Shown here piece after piece: positions 7,210 to 16,291 of a stretch of DNA of 64,000 nt; positions within the stretch are counted from its first letter, which is position 1; every line of letters starts with the position of its first letter. Source of the DNA: Mitsuaria sp. WAJ17 (GTDB lineage: Bacteria; Pseudomonadota; Gammaproteobacteria; Burkholderiales; Burkholderiaceae_C). The notes beneath the pieces were generated by a model. That model was given only the letters and a program-made list of their open reading frames with translations. It had not been told where the DNA came from and searched no databases. The translations under genes and the position numbers were made by a program. The stretch covers positions 62,001-126,000 of the forward strand of contig NZ_JACJUG010000002.1 of the NCBI RefSeq assembly GCF_014174515.1, given 5' to 3'.

Positions 7210-10200
7210 GTGAATTCCAAGAAGAACCCTCCCTCCGCCCTCGCCGCGGCCTTTGCCGAGGCCGCTGTGCGCCCTTCCGTCGATTCGCCGGCGCCTGTCG
7301 CCGCGCCCGAAGGTCCCAGGAATCCCGCGCCGGTGCCGGCGGCGGAACAGCCTGCCCGCGCACGCTCGCAGGACCGGGCAACGCAAAGGCCGCAAAGGCA
7401 GGACAGGCCGCGTGAGCGCCGCCCGCAGCGCGAGACGCCGGCCAACCCGGTGCCGCCCATCACCTTCCCCGAAAGCCTGCCCGTCTCGGCGCGCCGCGAG
7501 GAGATCGCTCGCCTGATGAGCGAGCACCAGGTCATCATCGTCTGTGGCGAAACGGGCTCGGGCAAGACCACGCAGTTGCCCAAGATCGCCCTGGCCCTCG
7601 GGCGTGGCCGGGCCAATGGCGGCGGGCTGATTGGCCATACCCAGCCGCGGCGCATCGCGGCCTCCAGCGTGGCCAAGCGTATTGCCGAGGAGCTGAAGAC
7701 GCCTTTGGGCGAGGTGGTGGGTTACAAGGTCCGCTTCCAGGACCGCCTGCAGCCCGGCGCCAGCGTCAAGTTGATGACGGACGGGATCCTGCTGGCCGAG
7801 ACCCAGACCGATCCGCTGCTCAAGGCCTACGACACCCTGATCATCGACGAGGCGCATGAGCGCAGCCTCAACATCGATTTCCTGCTGGGCTATCTGCGTG
7901 AGATCCTGGCCCGGCGCCCCGAGCTGAAGGTGGTCGTGACCTCGGCCACCATCGACGCTGAGCGATTCGCCGAGCACTTTGCCTCGGCCAAGGGGCCGGC
8001 GCCGGTGGTGATGGTGTCGGGCCGCACCTTCCCTGTCGAGCAGCGCTACCGGCCCTTCGAGGAGAGCCGCGAGTACGACCTCAACAACGCGATCTGCGAC
8101 GGCGTGGACGAGCTGTGGCGCGAGGGCTCGGGCGATGTGCTGGTGTTCCTGCCGGGCGAGCGCGAGATCCGCGAGGCCGCCGAGGCCCTGCGCAAGCACC
8201 ACCCGCCTGGCGTGGAGGTGCTGCCCCTGTTCGCGCGGCTGTCGCAGCAGGAGCAGGACCGCGTCTTCGAGACCGGTGGCGCACCGCGCATCGTGTTGGC
8301 CACCAATGTGGCTGAGACCTCGTTGACAGTGCCGGGCATCCGCTACGTGATCGACGCCGGCACGGCCCGCGTCAAGCGCTACAGCTACCGCAACAAGGTC
8401 GAGCAGCTGCAGATCGAGCCCGTCAGCCAGGCGGCAGCCAACCAGCGCGCCGGTCGCTGCGGCCGCGTGGCCAACGGCATCTGCATCCGGCTCTACGACG
8501 AGAAGGACTTCCTCGGCCGGCCGCGTTTCACCGACCCCGAGATCCTGCGTTCCTCGCTGGCCGGCGTGATCCTGCGCATGAAGGCCCTGCACCTCGGGAT
8601 GGTGGAGGACTTCCCCTTCATCGAGCCGCCACCCCGCAAAGCCATCGCCGACGGCTACCAGCTGCTCGCCGAGCTGGGGGCCGTGGACGAGCGCAACGAG
8701 CTGACCGAGATCGGCAAGGAGCTCTCGAAGCTGCCGCTGGACCCGCGCGTGGGCCGCATGATCCTGGAGGCCAGGCGCCGCGATGCGCTCACCGAGGTGC
8801 TCATCATCGCCAGCGCCCTCAGCGGCCAGGATGTGCGCGACCGCCCCATGGAGCAGCAGCAGCAGGCCGACGAGAAGCACAAGAAGTTCGACGACGAGAA
8901 GTCGGAGTTCATGGGCTATCTGAAACTGTGGAAGTGGCTGGAAGAGGGCAAAGGAGGACAGGGCGAGCACAAGCTCTCCAACCGCCGCTATGAGCAGCTG
9001 CTGCGCGACCATTTCGTCAGCCCGCGCCGCGTGCGCGAGTGGCGTGACATTCATTCCCAGCTGCACACCGTGGTGGCCGAGCACGGCTGGCGCCTCAACG
9101 GTAGCCCGGCCACCTACGACCAGGTGCATCTCTCGATGCTGGCGGGCTTCCTGGGCAATATCGGCTGCAAGAGCGACGACGACGAGTGGTACCTGGGCGC
9201 CCGCGGCATCAAGTTCTGGCGGCATCCCGGCGCGCACCTGTCCAAGAAGCCCGGGCGCTGGATCTTGGCCGCCGAGCTGGTGGACACCACGCGGCTGTAT
9301 GGCCGCGGGCTCGCCAACATCGACGTCAACTGGATCGCGCCGATGGCCGGCCACCTGCTCAAGACCCAGCTGCTGGAGCCGCACTGGGAGAAGAAGGCAG
9401 CCGAGGTGGTGGCCCTGGAGCGGGCCACGCTGTATGGCATCGTGATCTACAACAACCGTCGCGTGAACTTCGGCCGCGTGGATCCGGTGGCCGCGCGCGA
9501 CATCTTCATCCGCGAGGCCCTGGTCAACGGCGAGTGGGACACGAAGCTGCCCTTCCTCGTCCACAACCAGAAGCAGATCGCCAAGGTCGAGGAACTGGAG
9601 CACAAGTCACGCCGGCAGGACGTGCTGGTGGACGAGGGGCTGATCTACGCCTACTACGACCAGCAGCTGCCGGCCGAGGTGTGCTCGGGCGCGACCTTCG
9701 AGAAGTGGTATCGCGAGGCGAGCCGGGGCAATCCGCGCCTGCTGCACCTGAGCCGCGACGAGCTGATGCGCCACGAGGCCGCGGGCATCACCAGCAACGC
9801 CTTCCCCAAGATGCTTCGCCTGGGCGGGGTGGACTGCAAGACCGAGTACCTGCACCAGCCTGGCGATGCGCGGGACGGCGTGACGGTTACTGTGCCCATC
9901 TTCGCGCTTAACCAGGTCAATGAGGACCAGTGCGAGTGGCTGGTGCCGGGCATGCTGGAAGCCAAGGTCCTGGCCCTGCTCAAGAGCCTCTACCAGAAGC
10001 CCCGCGCGCGGCTCACGCCGCTGCCGGACTTCGTGGCCGAGTTCATCGAGCTGAATCCCTTTGCCCAGGGCAGCCTCATGGAGGTGCTGGTCAAGGCCGT
10101 GCGCGAGCGCAGCCAGATCGCCGTGCAGCGCAATGACTTCAAGCTGGAACAGGTGCCGCCCCATCTCTTCATGAATTTCCGCGTGGTGGACGAACACGGC

Positions 10201-11259
10201 CGTCAACTGGGTCAGGGGCGCAGCCTGGCGACTCTGAAGGCCGAGCTGGGCGCGCAGGCGCGCTCGGCCTTCCAGGCCCTGGCCGCGCTGAAGCTGCAGG
10301 GGCAGGCCGCATCCGAGGCGCCGCCCGCGCCCGCGCCCATCACCACGCCCGGCGGCGGCAAGGCCCTGCGCGCCGAAGTGCGTGCCCCTGCGCCCAGGCC
10401 GCAGCAGGCGGCCCAGGCCTACACCGCCTGGACCTTCGGCGAGCTGCCCGAGCTCATGGAGATCCAGAAAGGCGGGCAGACCCTGATCGGTTTCCCGGCC
10501 CTGATCGACAGGGGGGCTCAGGTGGAGATCGAGGTCTTCGACGAGCCCGAGGTGGCGGCCGCACGGCACCGTGCCGGACTGCGGCGCCTGGTCGCCCTGC
10601 AGATCCGCGAGCCGCTGAAGTACCTGGAGAAGAACATCCCGGACCTGCAGAAGATGGCCGTGGCCTTCATGAGCCTGGGCACGGCCGAGGAACTGCGCGA
10701 CCAGATCATCGACGTGGCCCTGGACCGCGCGTTTCTGGTGGACCCGCTGCCCACGGACGAATTCAGCTTCAAAGCCCGCATCGAGGAGGGCCGCACGCGG
10801 CTCAACCTCATCGCCCAGGAGGTGGCACGCCTGAGCGGCACGGTGCTGCTTGAGTACCAGGCGGCGCTGCGCAAGCTCAAGGACAGCCGGGCGCCCAAGG
10901 AGGTGGCCGAGGACATCCAGGCACAGCTGCAGCGCCTGTGCGGCAAGCGCTTCGTGCTGCTGACCCCCTGGGTCCAGCTGCAGCACTACCCGCGCTACCT
11001 CAAGGGCATCACCCTGCGCCTGGACAAGCTGCGTGCCGACGCCGCCCGCGACACGAAGTGGATGGCCGAGTACCGCCCCCTGGAGCAGCGCTGGCAGCGC
11101 CGGCTGAGCGAGCTCAAGGGCGCCCCGGATGCGCGCATGGATGATTTCCGCTGGCAGTTGGAGGAGCTGCGCGTCAGTCTCTTCGCGCAGGAGCTTCGCA
11201 CGCCCCAGCCGGTCAGCGTCAAGCGCCTGGAGAAGGTCTGGACGCAGTTGAGCCACTGA
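7210..11259 (+). CDS. hrpA: ATP-dependent RNA helicase HrpA (DEAH-box)
   Basis: A 1349-residue DEAH-box helicase of the HrpA family, associated with mRNA processing and rescue of stalled ribosomes. After an Ala/Pro/Arg-rich N-terminal tail (about 90 residues) come motif I GETGSGKTTQ (about 113-121), motif II DEAHERS, motif III SAT and the C-terminal helicase motifs ATNVAETSLTVPG and NQRAGRCGRV. The winged-helix, HA2/OB and DUF3418 regions follow. Length matches E. coli HrpA (1300). I use the GTG at 7210 because a -10-like GATAAT lies just before it. An in-frame ATG at 7138 would add 24 residues and overlap the VOC gene by 11 bp. The long open frame on the opposite strand is a GC-rich shadow. 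Confidence 0.95.
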   Translation: MNSKKNPPSALAAAFAEAAVRPSVDSPAPVAAPEGPRNPAPVPAAEQPARARSQDRATQRPQRQDRPRERRPQRETPANPVPPITFPESLPVSARREEIARLMSEHQVIIVCGETGSGKTTQLPKIALALGRGRANGGGLIGHTQPRRIAASSVAKRIAEELKTPLGEVVGYKVRFQDRLQPGASVKLMTDGILLAETQTDPLLKAYDTLIIDEAHERSLNIDFLLGYLREILARRPELKVVVTSATIDAERFAEHFASAKGPAPVVMVSGRTFPVEQRYRPFEESREYDLNNAICDGVDELWREGSGDVLVFLPGEREIREAAEALRKHHPPGVEVLPLFARLSQQEQDRVFETGGAPRIVLATNVAETSLTVPGIRYVIDAGTARVKRYSYRNKVEQLQIEPVSQAAANQRAGRCGRVANGICIRLYDEKDFLGRPRFTDPEILRSSLAGVILRMKALHLGMVEDFPFIEPPPRKAIADGYQLLAELGAVDERNELTEIGKELSKLPLDPRVGRMILEARRRDALTEVLIIASALSGQDVRDRPMEQQQQADEKHKKFDDEKSEFMGYLKLWKWLEEGKGGQGEHKLSNRRYEQLLRDHFVSPRRVREWRDIHSQLHTVVAEHGWRLNGSPATYDQVHLSMLAGFLGNIGCKSDDDEWYLGARGIKFWRHPGAHLSKKPGRWILAAELVDTTRLYGRGLANIDVNWIAPMAGHLLKTQLLEPHWEKKAAEVVALERATLYGIVIYNNRRVNFGRVDPVAARDIFIREALVNGEWDTKLPFLVHNQKQIAKVEELEHKSRRQDVLVDEGLIYAYYDQQLPAEVCSGATFEKWYREASRGNPRLLHLSRDELMRHEAAGITSNAFPKMLRLGGVDCKTEYLHQPGDARDGVTVTVPIFALNQVNEDQCEWLVPGMLEAKVLALLKSLYQKPRARLTPLPDFVAEFIELNPFAQGSLMEVLVKAVRERSQIAVQRNDFKLEQVPPHLFMNFRVVDEHGRQLGQGRSLATLKAELGAQARSAFQALAALKLQGQAASEAPPAPAPITTPGGGKALRAEVRAPAPRPQQAAQAYTAWTFGELPELMEIQKGGQTLIGFPALIDRGAQVEIEVFDEPEVAAARHRAGLRRLVALQIREPLKYLEKNIPDLQKMAVAFMSLGTAEELRDQIIDVALDRAFLVDPLPTDEFSFKARIEEGRTRLNLIAQEVARLSGTVLLEYQAALRKLKDSRAPKEVAEDIQAQLQRLCGKRFVLLTPWVQLQHYPRYLKGITLRLDKLRADAARDTKWMAEYRPLEQRWQRRLSELKGAPDARMDDFRWQLEELRVSLFAQELRTPQPVSVKRLEKVWTQLSH

Positions 11260-11439
11260 ACGGGGAGGCCCCCCAGGTCGGCGGCGTGAATTCGCCACGC
11301 CAGGGCAGAGAAGCTGAAAAAGCTGTCATGCCCGCGCCAGTTCAGGCTATGCCCGGCTGGCGCTTCGCGCTCAAATAGAGCAAGTTGGGGGGCGGGCCGC
11401 TCAGGCACTGCCCAGATTAACCAGGTCCAGAACGTCCCC
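11260..11439. other. hrpA to pseudokinase gap
   Basis: 180 bp with no gene or RNA that I can support. It contains no strong terminator and no clear promoter, so whether the following gene is transcribed separately is open. Confidence 0.5.
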
Positions 11440-13341
11440 GTGTCCTCTACGCCCGCCACTACCGCCACAGCCGCGCCGGCCGCACCCTTGCGCCGCTTCG
11501 GTCGCTTCGAGCTGCGCGCTCTGCTTAGCAAGACGCCGCGCAGCCTGCTGTGGCTGGTGTTCGATCCCCGCAATGGCCAGGAGCTGCTGCTGTCCATGCC
11601 GCGCGAGAAGCCCGCCAGTGCAGAGGCCCTGGCGCAGTGGAAGCGCACAGCCGACGCCGGGGCCCGTGTCAGCCATCCGAACCTGGCCCATGTCGTCGAG
11701 CAGGGCGAGGTCGAGCTGTGGCCTTACCTGGCCTATGACCGCGCCCTGGGTGAAACGCTGGAGGAGCGCCTGCGCCGCCAGCCTGCGCCGCTGCCCCTGG
11801 ATGTGGCTGCCTGGGTCAGCCAGCTGCTGGAAGGCCTGGCCTATGCCCACGAGGCCGGCCACGTGCATCGCGACCTCCAGCTGGCCCATGTGCTGATCAA
11901 CGCCGCGGACCAGATCCGCCTGATCGGCCTTGAAGTGGCCCAGGACCTGGCCGGTGCGGCGCAGGACTTCAACACCCAGAGCCGCAGCGCCATTCGCGAA
12001 GCGGCCGAGCAGGACGTGCTGTGCGCGGGCCTGCTGCTGCACCGCCTGCTGAGTGGCAAGCCGGTGCTGGACCAGTCCGACCTGCGCATGGCGCTGGACC
12101 TCATGCAGCCCCAGGGGCGCGAGCTGGTGCGCCTGGGCTGGGAGACGCAAAACCCCATTCCCGAGGCCCTGCGGGCCATCGCCAACCGCTCGACCGACCG
12201 CCAGACGCGCCAGCGCTACCACCAGGCCCGGACCTTCCTGAGGGCCCTCGAAGGCTGGCGCACGGCGGCCAAGCAGGACGAGGGCGGCCCCATCGCCCTG
12301 CTGATGGACAAGCTCCAGCGCTTTGGCCACCTGCCCGCGAGCTCGACCCGCCTGTCGCGCATCCTGGGCGCCGCCGGCCTGGAGGGGCAGCATGCCGCGG
12401 CGCTGTCCAGCCTGGTGCTTGACGACATGGCCCTGACCCTGGAACTGCTGCGCCGGGTCAACAACGCACTCAAGCAGAGTGGTGCCTCCAACAGCGGCAC
12501 CATGCTCAATATGCAGCGTGCCGTCGCGATGATCGGGCTCAACGGCCTGCAGGCGGCGGTGCGTTCGCTCAAGCCCTGGCCGGGGCCCATGTCCGAGCTG
12601 CAGGCCACGGTGATGCGCAGCCTGATGAAGCGGGTGCATCGCGCCGGCCTCATCGCGCAGAACCTGCGCCCGGCGGGATACGACCCCGAGGTGATCTACC
12701 TCGTCTGCCTGTTGCAGAACCTGGGGCGCCTGCTGCTGCAGTACCACTTTCCCGACGATGCCCAACAGATCCGCCAGCTGATGCTGCCGCCGGAACCCAC
12801 GGAGGAAGCGCCGCATCCCCCCGGCATGAGCGAGCAGGCCGCGGCCTACGCTGTGCTGGGCTGCGACCTCGACGCCCTGGGCAGTGCCGTGGCCCGCTAC
12901 TGGGGCTTGGACGAGGACGTGCAGCATATGATGCACCGAGCCTCGCCCGATGCGCCTGTGCGCCATGCCGGCCATGACACCGACATCATCCGGCTCACCT
13001 GCAGCTTCGCCAACGAGCTGGTGGATGCCATGGTGCAGCCCGAAGGCCGCCGCAAACATGCGCTGGAGCTCGCCACGCGCCGCTATGCGCGCGTGCTGGG
13101 GCTGGGCCTGCGCGAGGTGATGGAAGCCCTGAAGCCGGAGACGGCGCGCAAGGAGGCGACCGTCAGTCACGGCCCCGACGCTGCGCGCGAGATCGGCTCG
13201 GCCAACCTCACCCTGACCGCCAATCTGGACATCCCGCCCATCGTGCCCTCGGTCCCCGTCGAAGGGCCGCAGGCCTCCGCCCTGCGCCGTCGCCTGGCCG
13301 GAGAAGACGCCGCCTCGGACACCTTCCCCGAGGGGCGCTGA
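11440..13341 (+). CDS. Pseudokinase-HDOD signalling protein
   Basis: A 633-residue protein with a Ser/Thr-kinase-like domain (about 20-280) followed by an HDOD domain (about 295-490) and a disordered tail. The kinase fold is recognisable but its catalytic residues are gone. The position of the ATP-binding lysine is S52 (ELLLSMP). The glycine-rich loop has become SKTPRSLL. HRDLKPxN reads HRDLQLAH (143-150), and DFG reads GLE (163-165). It is therefore very likely a pseudokinase. The HDOD part (LVLDDMALTLELLRRVNNAL, LVCLLQNLGRLLLQYHFPDDAQQIR) lacks nuclease motifs, as is normal for HDOD. The start is a GTG at 11440. The next gene, 38 bp downstream, has the same domain order with an intact kinase, so the two probably arose by duplication and may work together. 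Confidence 0.85.
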   Translation: MSSTPATTATAAPAAPLRRFGRFELRALLSKTPRSLLWLVFDPRNGQELLLSMPREKPASAEALAQWKRTADAGARVSHPNLAHVVEQGEVELWPYLAYDRALGETLEERLRRQPAPLPLDVAAWVSQLLEGLAYAHEAGHVHRDLQLAHVLINAADQIRLIGLEVAQDLAGAAQDFNTQSRSAIREAAEQDVLCAGLLLHRLLSGKPVLDQSDLRMALDLMQPQGRELVRLGWETQNPIPEALRAIANRSTDRQTRQRYHQARTFLRALEGWRTAAKQDEGGPIALLMDKLQRFGHLPASSTRLSRILGAAGLEGQHAAALSSLVLDDMALTLELLRRVNNALKQSGASNSGTMLNMQRAVAMIGLNGLQAAVRSLKPWPGPMSELQATVMRSLMKRVHRAGLIAQNLRPAGYDPEVIYLVCLLQNLGRLLLQYHFPDDAQQIRQLMLPPEPTEEAPHPPGMSEQAAAYAVLGCDLDALGSAVARYWGLDEDVQHMMHRASPDAPVRHAGHDTDIIRLTCSFANELVDAMVQPEGRRKHALELATRRYARVLGLGLREVMEALKPETARKEATVSHGPDAAREIGSANLTLTANLDIPPIVPSVPVEGPQASALRRRLAGEDAASDTFPEGR

Positions 13342-13379
13342 CCGGCGGCCCGCCTGAGTGCTTCTCTTCAACATCCTCC

Positions 13380-15794
13380 ATGCACCCACCCTCCAGCCCC
13401 AGCAGACCACCTCAGATCGGGCGTTTCCGGGTGCTGCGTGAACTCGGGAGAGGGGCTCAGGCGACGGTGTGGCTGGCCCATGACCCTCGGCTGGATCGCG
13501 ACGTTGCCCTGAAGGTGCTGGCTCCCGCCGCGGACCCGGCCCTCATCGACGCCGGCCTGCACGAGGCCCGCGCGGTGGCCCGCCTGATGCACCCGCACAT
13601 CGTGCCGGTCTTCGAGGCCGACCAGCAGGGCGGTCAGGCCTATATGGTCTTCGAGTACGTGGCCGGCCACACGCTGACGGAAAAGCTCCAGCGCAATCCC
13701 GTGATGAAGGCACGCGAGGCGGTGGAGCTGATGCTGGGGGTGCTGGACGGCCTGATGGCAGCGCACGAGACCGGCGTGGTGCACCGCGATCTCAAGCCCA
13801 GCAATATCCTCATCGACGCCAAGGGCCGGGCCCGCATCCTGGATTTCGGCATCGCCGACTGGACCAGCGACCCCAGCCATCGCCGGCGGGTGGTGGGCAC
13901 GCCGGGCTATCTCTCTCCTGAGGCGGCGCAGGGCTTTGCGCCGTCGCCCGTCATGGACGTCTTTGCCGTGGCGGTGATGCTGTCGGAGATGCTCAGCGGT
14001 CGCCGCCTCAACTACGATCCCGATCCCTGGAAGGCTGTGCGGCGCGTGGTCGATGAGGACCTTCAGCTGCCTGACGGCCTGGACCCGGATGTGGATGACG
14101 CGCTGCGCGCCATCGTCCAGCGCGGCCTGGCCCGTGACCCGGCGCTGCGCTGGCCCTCGGCGCGGGCTCTGCACGACGCGCTGGCCGAATGGCTGCATCC
14201 GCCGGTGATGAGCAACAGCAGCGCGGCCGACAACGGGACCCTGGACTTCCTCATGCGGCGCATGCGGCACCGCTCAGACTTCCCGGCGATGTCAGAGTCC
14301 ATGTCGCGCATCCAGCGCATCACCTCGTCGGAGAACGAGAGCCTCAACAGCCTGTCCAACGAGATCCTCAAGGACGTGGCCCTGACCCACAAGCTGCTTC
14401 GCCTGGTCAACACGGTGCAGTACACGCATGCGGGCGGCGGCAACATCAGCACCGTGTCGCGCGCGGCGGCGCTGATTGGCTTCGCGGGCATCCGCAACCT
14501 GGCCCTGTCCCTGATCCTTTTGGAGCGCATGGAGAACAAGGCCCATGCCCGCGTGCTGCGCGAAGAGTTCCTGCGCTCGCTGATGGCGGCCTCCCTGGCC
14601 CGCGAGCTGTGCCCCTCGGAGCGCGAGAGCGAGGAGGCCTTCCTCGTGGGCATGCTGCAGAACCTGGGCCGCCTGCTGACCGAGTTCTATTTCCCCGAGG
14701 AGGCGCAGCAGATCCGCCGCTTCGTGCGGCCTGAGCGCGGGCAGGGCGCGGCGGCGGCGGCGCCCATCAGCGAGAACGCGGCCTCGCAGCAGGTGCTGGG
14801 GCTCAGCTTCGAGCAGCTGGGCCTGGGCGTGGCCCGCCAGTGGGGCCTGCCGGATGCCCTGCAGCGCGGCATGAGCCGGCCGGAGGGCGAGGCTCCGCCG
14901 CGCCTGCTGGAGCAGGGCACCGAGCGCCTGCGCTGGCTGGCGCGCGCGGCCAATGACGTGACTGACGTGATCCTGCACAGCGAGCCCAACGAGGCCCATG
15001 CCAAGGTCCGCCACATGGGGCAGCGCTATGCGCGGGCCCTGGGCCTGAGCGCCGAGCGCATCGACCAGGCCGCGGACCAGGCCCGGCAGCGCCTGTCCCA
15101 ACTGGCCGAGGCCATGGAGATCCGCCTGCCCAAGAGCTCGCAGGCCCAGCGCCTGCTGGCGCCGTTGGCAGCCTCGCCTGACGATGACAGCCTGTCTCCC
15201 CTGGAGCTGCATGCGACGGCCCCGTACGAGCCCACGCAGGTGCTGACGCCGGAGTCGATGCCCCGCCAGCCAGCGACAGAAGTGCTGGCCGCCGGCATCC
15301 ACGATGTCACCAACGTCATGGTGGAGAACTTCAAGCTCAATGAAGTGCTGCGCATGATCCTGGAGACCATCTACCGCGGCCTGGGCTTCCGGCGCGTGGT
15401 GTTCTGCCTGCGGGATCCGCGCAGCAACGCCCTGACCGGTCGTTTCGGCCTGGGTGAGCAGGTGGAGCAGGTGGTGCCGCTGTTTCGCGTGCCCTTGCAG
15501 GTGGCCGAGGGCCAGCAGGCCGACCTGTTCAGCGCCGTTTGCCAGAAGGGCGCGGACACCCTCATCGCCGATGCCTCCCAGCCCCGCATCGCCGAGCGCC
15601 TGCCGGCCTGGTTCCAAGGCAGCGTGCATGGCTCCAGCTTCCTGATCCTGCCCCTGGTGATGAAGGGCAGCACCTTCGCGATGATCTATGCCGACCGCGC
15701 GGAAGCCGGCAGTCTCAACCTCGACGAGAAGGAGCTCTCCTTGCTGCGCACCCTGCGCAACCAGGCCGTGATGGCCTTCAAGCAGGCGAGCTGA
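13380..15794 (+). CDS. Ser/Thr protein kinase with HDOD and GAF domains
   Basis: An 804-residue protein. Residues 15-275 are a Hanks-type kinase with all key motifs: G-rich loop GRGAQATV (23-30), VALK with K45, HRDLKPSN (135-142), DFG (155-157) and the activation-segment GTPGYLSPE. Residues about 285-490 are an HDOD domain (LVNTVQYTHAG, LVGMLQNLGRLLTEFYFPEEAQQIR). Residues about 630-800 are a GAF-like sensor (VVFCLRD, LPLVMKGSTFAMIYADRAEAG). No transmembrane segment is seen, so it should be cytoplasmic. It follows a pseudokinase-HDOD paralogue by 38 bp and is closed by a strong terminator, which makes a two-gene unit. HDOD domains are known from c-di-GMP and phosphorelay outputs; a substrate cannot be named. 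Confidence 0.9.
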   Translation: MHPPSSPSRPPQIGRFRVLRELGRGAQATVWLAHDPRLDRDVALKVLAPAADPALIDAGLHEARAVARLMHPHIVPVFEADQQGGQAYMVFEYVAGHTLTEKLQRNPVMKAREAVELMLGVLDGLMAAHETGVVHRDLKPSNILIDAKGRARILDFGIADWTSDPSHRRRVVGTPGYLSPEAAQGFAPSPVMDVFAVAVMLSEMLSGRRLNYDPDPWKAVRRVVDEDLQLPDGLDPDVDDALRAIVQRGLARDPALRWPSARALHDALAEWLHPPVMSNSSAADNGTLDFLMRRMRHRSDFPAMSESMSRIQRITSSENESLNSLSNEILKDVALTHKLLRLVNTVQYTHAGGGNISTVSRAAALIGFAGIRNLALSLILLERMENKAHARVLREEFLRSLMAASLARELCPSERESEEAFLVGMLQNLGRLLTEFYFPEEAQQIRRFVRPERGQGAAAAAPISENAASQQVLGLSFEQLGLGVARQWGLPDALQRGMSRPEGEAPPRLLEQGTERLRWLARAANDVTDVILHSEPNEAHAKVRHMGQRYARALGLSAERIDQAADQARQRLSQLAEAMEIRLPKSSQAQRLLAPLAASPDDDSLSPLELHATAPYEPTQVLTPESMPRQPATEVLAAGIHDVTNVMVENFKLNEVLRMILETIYRGLGFRRVVFCLRDPRSNALTGRFGLGEQVEQVVPLFRVPLQVAEGQQADLFSAVCQKGADTLIADASQPRIAERLPAWFQGSVHGSSFLILPLVMKGSTFAMIYADRAEAGSLNLDEKELSLLRTLRNQAVMAFKQAS

Positions 15795-15821
15795 GTCCGG
15801 GCCCAGGGTGGTCCTGGCAAC

Positions 15822-15849
15822 AAAAAACCCGGCCAGGGCCGGGTTTTTT
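15822..15849. terminator. Bidirectional terminator between kinase gene and SRP RNA gene
   Basis: A6-CCCGGCC-AG-GGCCGGG-T6 reads as an intrinsic terminator on both strands. It serves the kinase gene on the plus strand and the SRP RNA gene on the minus strand. Confidence 0.9.
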
Positions 15850-15883
15850 GCGTGCCGCTGAGGGACAGCGTGCACTGGTGTTG

Positions 15884-15986
15884 GGGTTGACGAGCCTTAC
15901 CCCCGGCACTGGTCACAACGGTTAGGGCTGCTTGGTTCCCCACCTGACCCGGTTGGCCGCGCTTCCATGCGAGGAGGCCCGTCAGT
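15884..15986 (-). ncRNA. ffs: 4.5S signal recognition particle RNA
   Basis: On the minus strand this region folds as the bacterial small SRP RNA, which binds Ffh for co-translational membrane targeting. The conserved apical part reads GGTCAGGTGGGGAACCAAGC with the GGAA tetraloop, followed by AGCAGCC and the asymmetric internal loop. Compared with E. coli (GTCC-GGAA-GGA), the loop-closing stem is TGG-GGAA-CCA, a compensated change that keeps pairing. The outer stem TGACGGGCCT pairs with AGGCTCGTCA at the other end (10 bp, one G-U). Size is about 100 nt, and the ends are set by that stem to within a few bases. A TACAAT -10 lies 6-7 nt upstream and a terminator 35 nt downstream. Confidence 0.9.
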
Positions 15987-15990
15987 GAGC

Positions 15991-15996
15991 ATTGTA
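15991..15996 (-). promoter_or_regulatory. -10 box of the SRP RNA gene
   Basis: TACAAT on the minus strand, placed so that transcription starts at about 15984-15986, where the outer stem of the RNA begins. The -35 region is GC-rich and does not match TTGACA. Confidence 0.6.
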
Positions 15997-16141
15997 TGCG
16001 ATCGGCGGGCCCCTCCCGGGAAAGCCGGGCGCTGGTCGTCCTGTGATGCGCCTTGCGCAGGATTGCACAGGTCAGCGTGCCCGTGGGCCTGGGCGCAAGG
16101 CATGAAGGCCGGGGGGCTTCCATTGGTCGGCGCGAGGCCTG

Positions 16142-16147
16142 TAGAAT
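16142..16147 (+). promoter_or_regulatory. -10 box for the SAM-II leader
   Basis: TAGAAT on the plus strand predicts a start at about 16154, some 24 nt before the first stem of the riboswitch. It is divergent from the SRP RNA promoter. Confidence 0.5.
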
Positions 16148-16175
16148 CCAACCCGTGCTGCGACAGCTGTCGCGC

Positions 16176-16230
16176 ACACCGCCGATTTACCAACTACTTG
16201 CGGGCGGTCAACAAGTACGGCTAAAGCGTT
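16176..16230 (+). promoter_or_regulatory. SAM-II (metA-type) riboswitch
   Basis: The sequence has the SAM-II layout. Stem P1 is ACCGCC (16178-16183) paired with GGCGGT (16203-16208). Its loop contains the conserved GATTTA (16184-16189) and CTTGC. A pseudoknot is made by loop TACTTG (16195-16200) and downstream CAAGTA (16212-16217). The conserved GCTAAA follows at 16220-16225. The order GAUUUR, CUUGC, closing stem, pseudoknot strand, GCUAAA is the signature of this S-adenosylmethionine-binding class, best known from alphaproteobacterial met genes. Here it precedes an unknown gene. The match rests on motif and structure by eye; a covariance-model score would settle it. Confidence 0.78.
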
Positions 16231-16234
16231 GCGG

Positions 16235-16290
16235 CTCCGATGATGCCCCGGGCCGGCAAACGCCGGTGATGAGGGCACTCGGAGTTTTTT
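16235..16290 (+). terminator. Riboswitch expression platform: terminator that also hides the RBS
   Basis: A long hairpin: CTCCGA (16235-16240) pairs with TCGGAG (16279-16284), TGCCC with GGGCA, and an inner CCGGC with GCCGG. It is followed by TTTTTT at 16285-16290. The 3' arm contains GGAG, the only Shine-Dalgarno sequence for the ATG at 16292. The same fold can therefore stop transcription or block translation. Confidence 0.8.
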
Positions 16291-16291
16291 C

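Noticed and set aside
9607..11298. Long minus-strand open frames across hrpA (also 7123-9603)
   Set aside because: Antisense to hrpA with low-complexity translations; codon-bias shadows.
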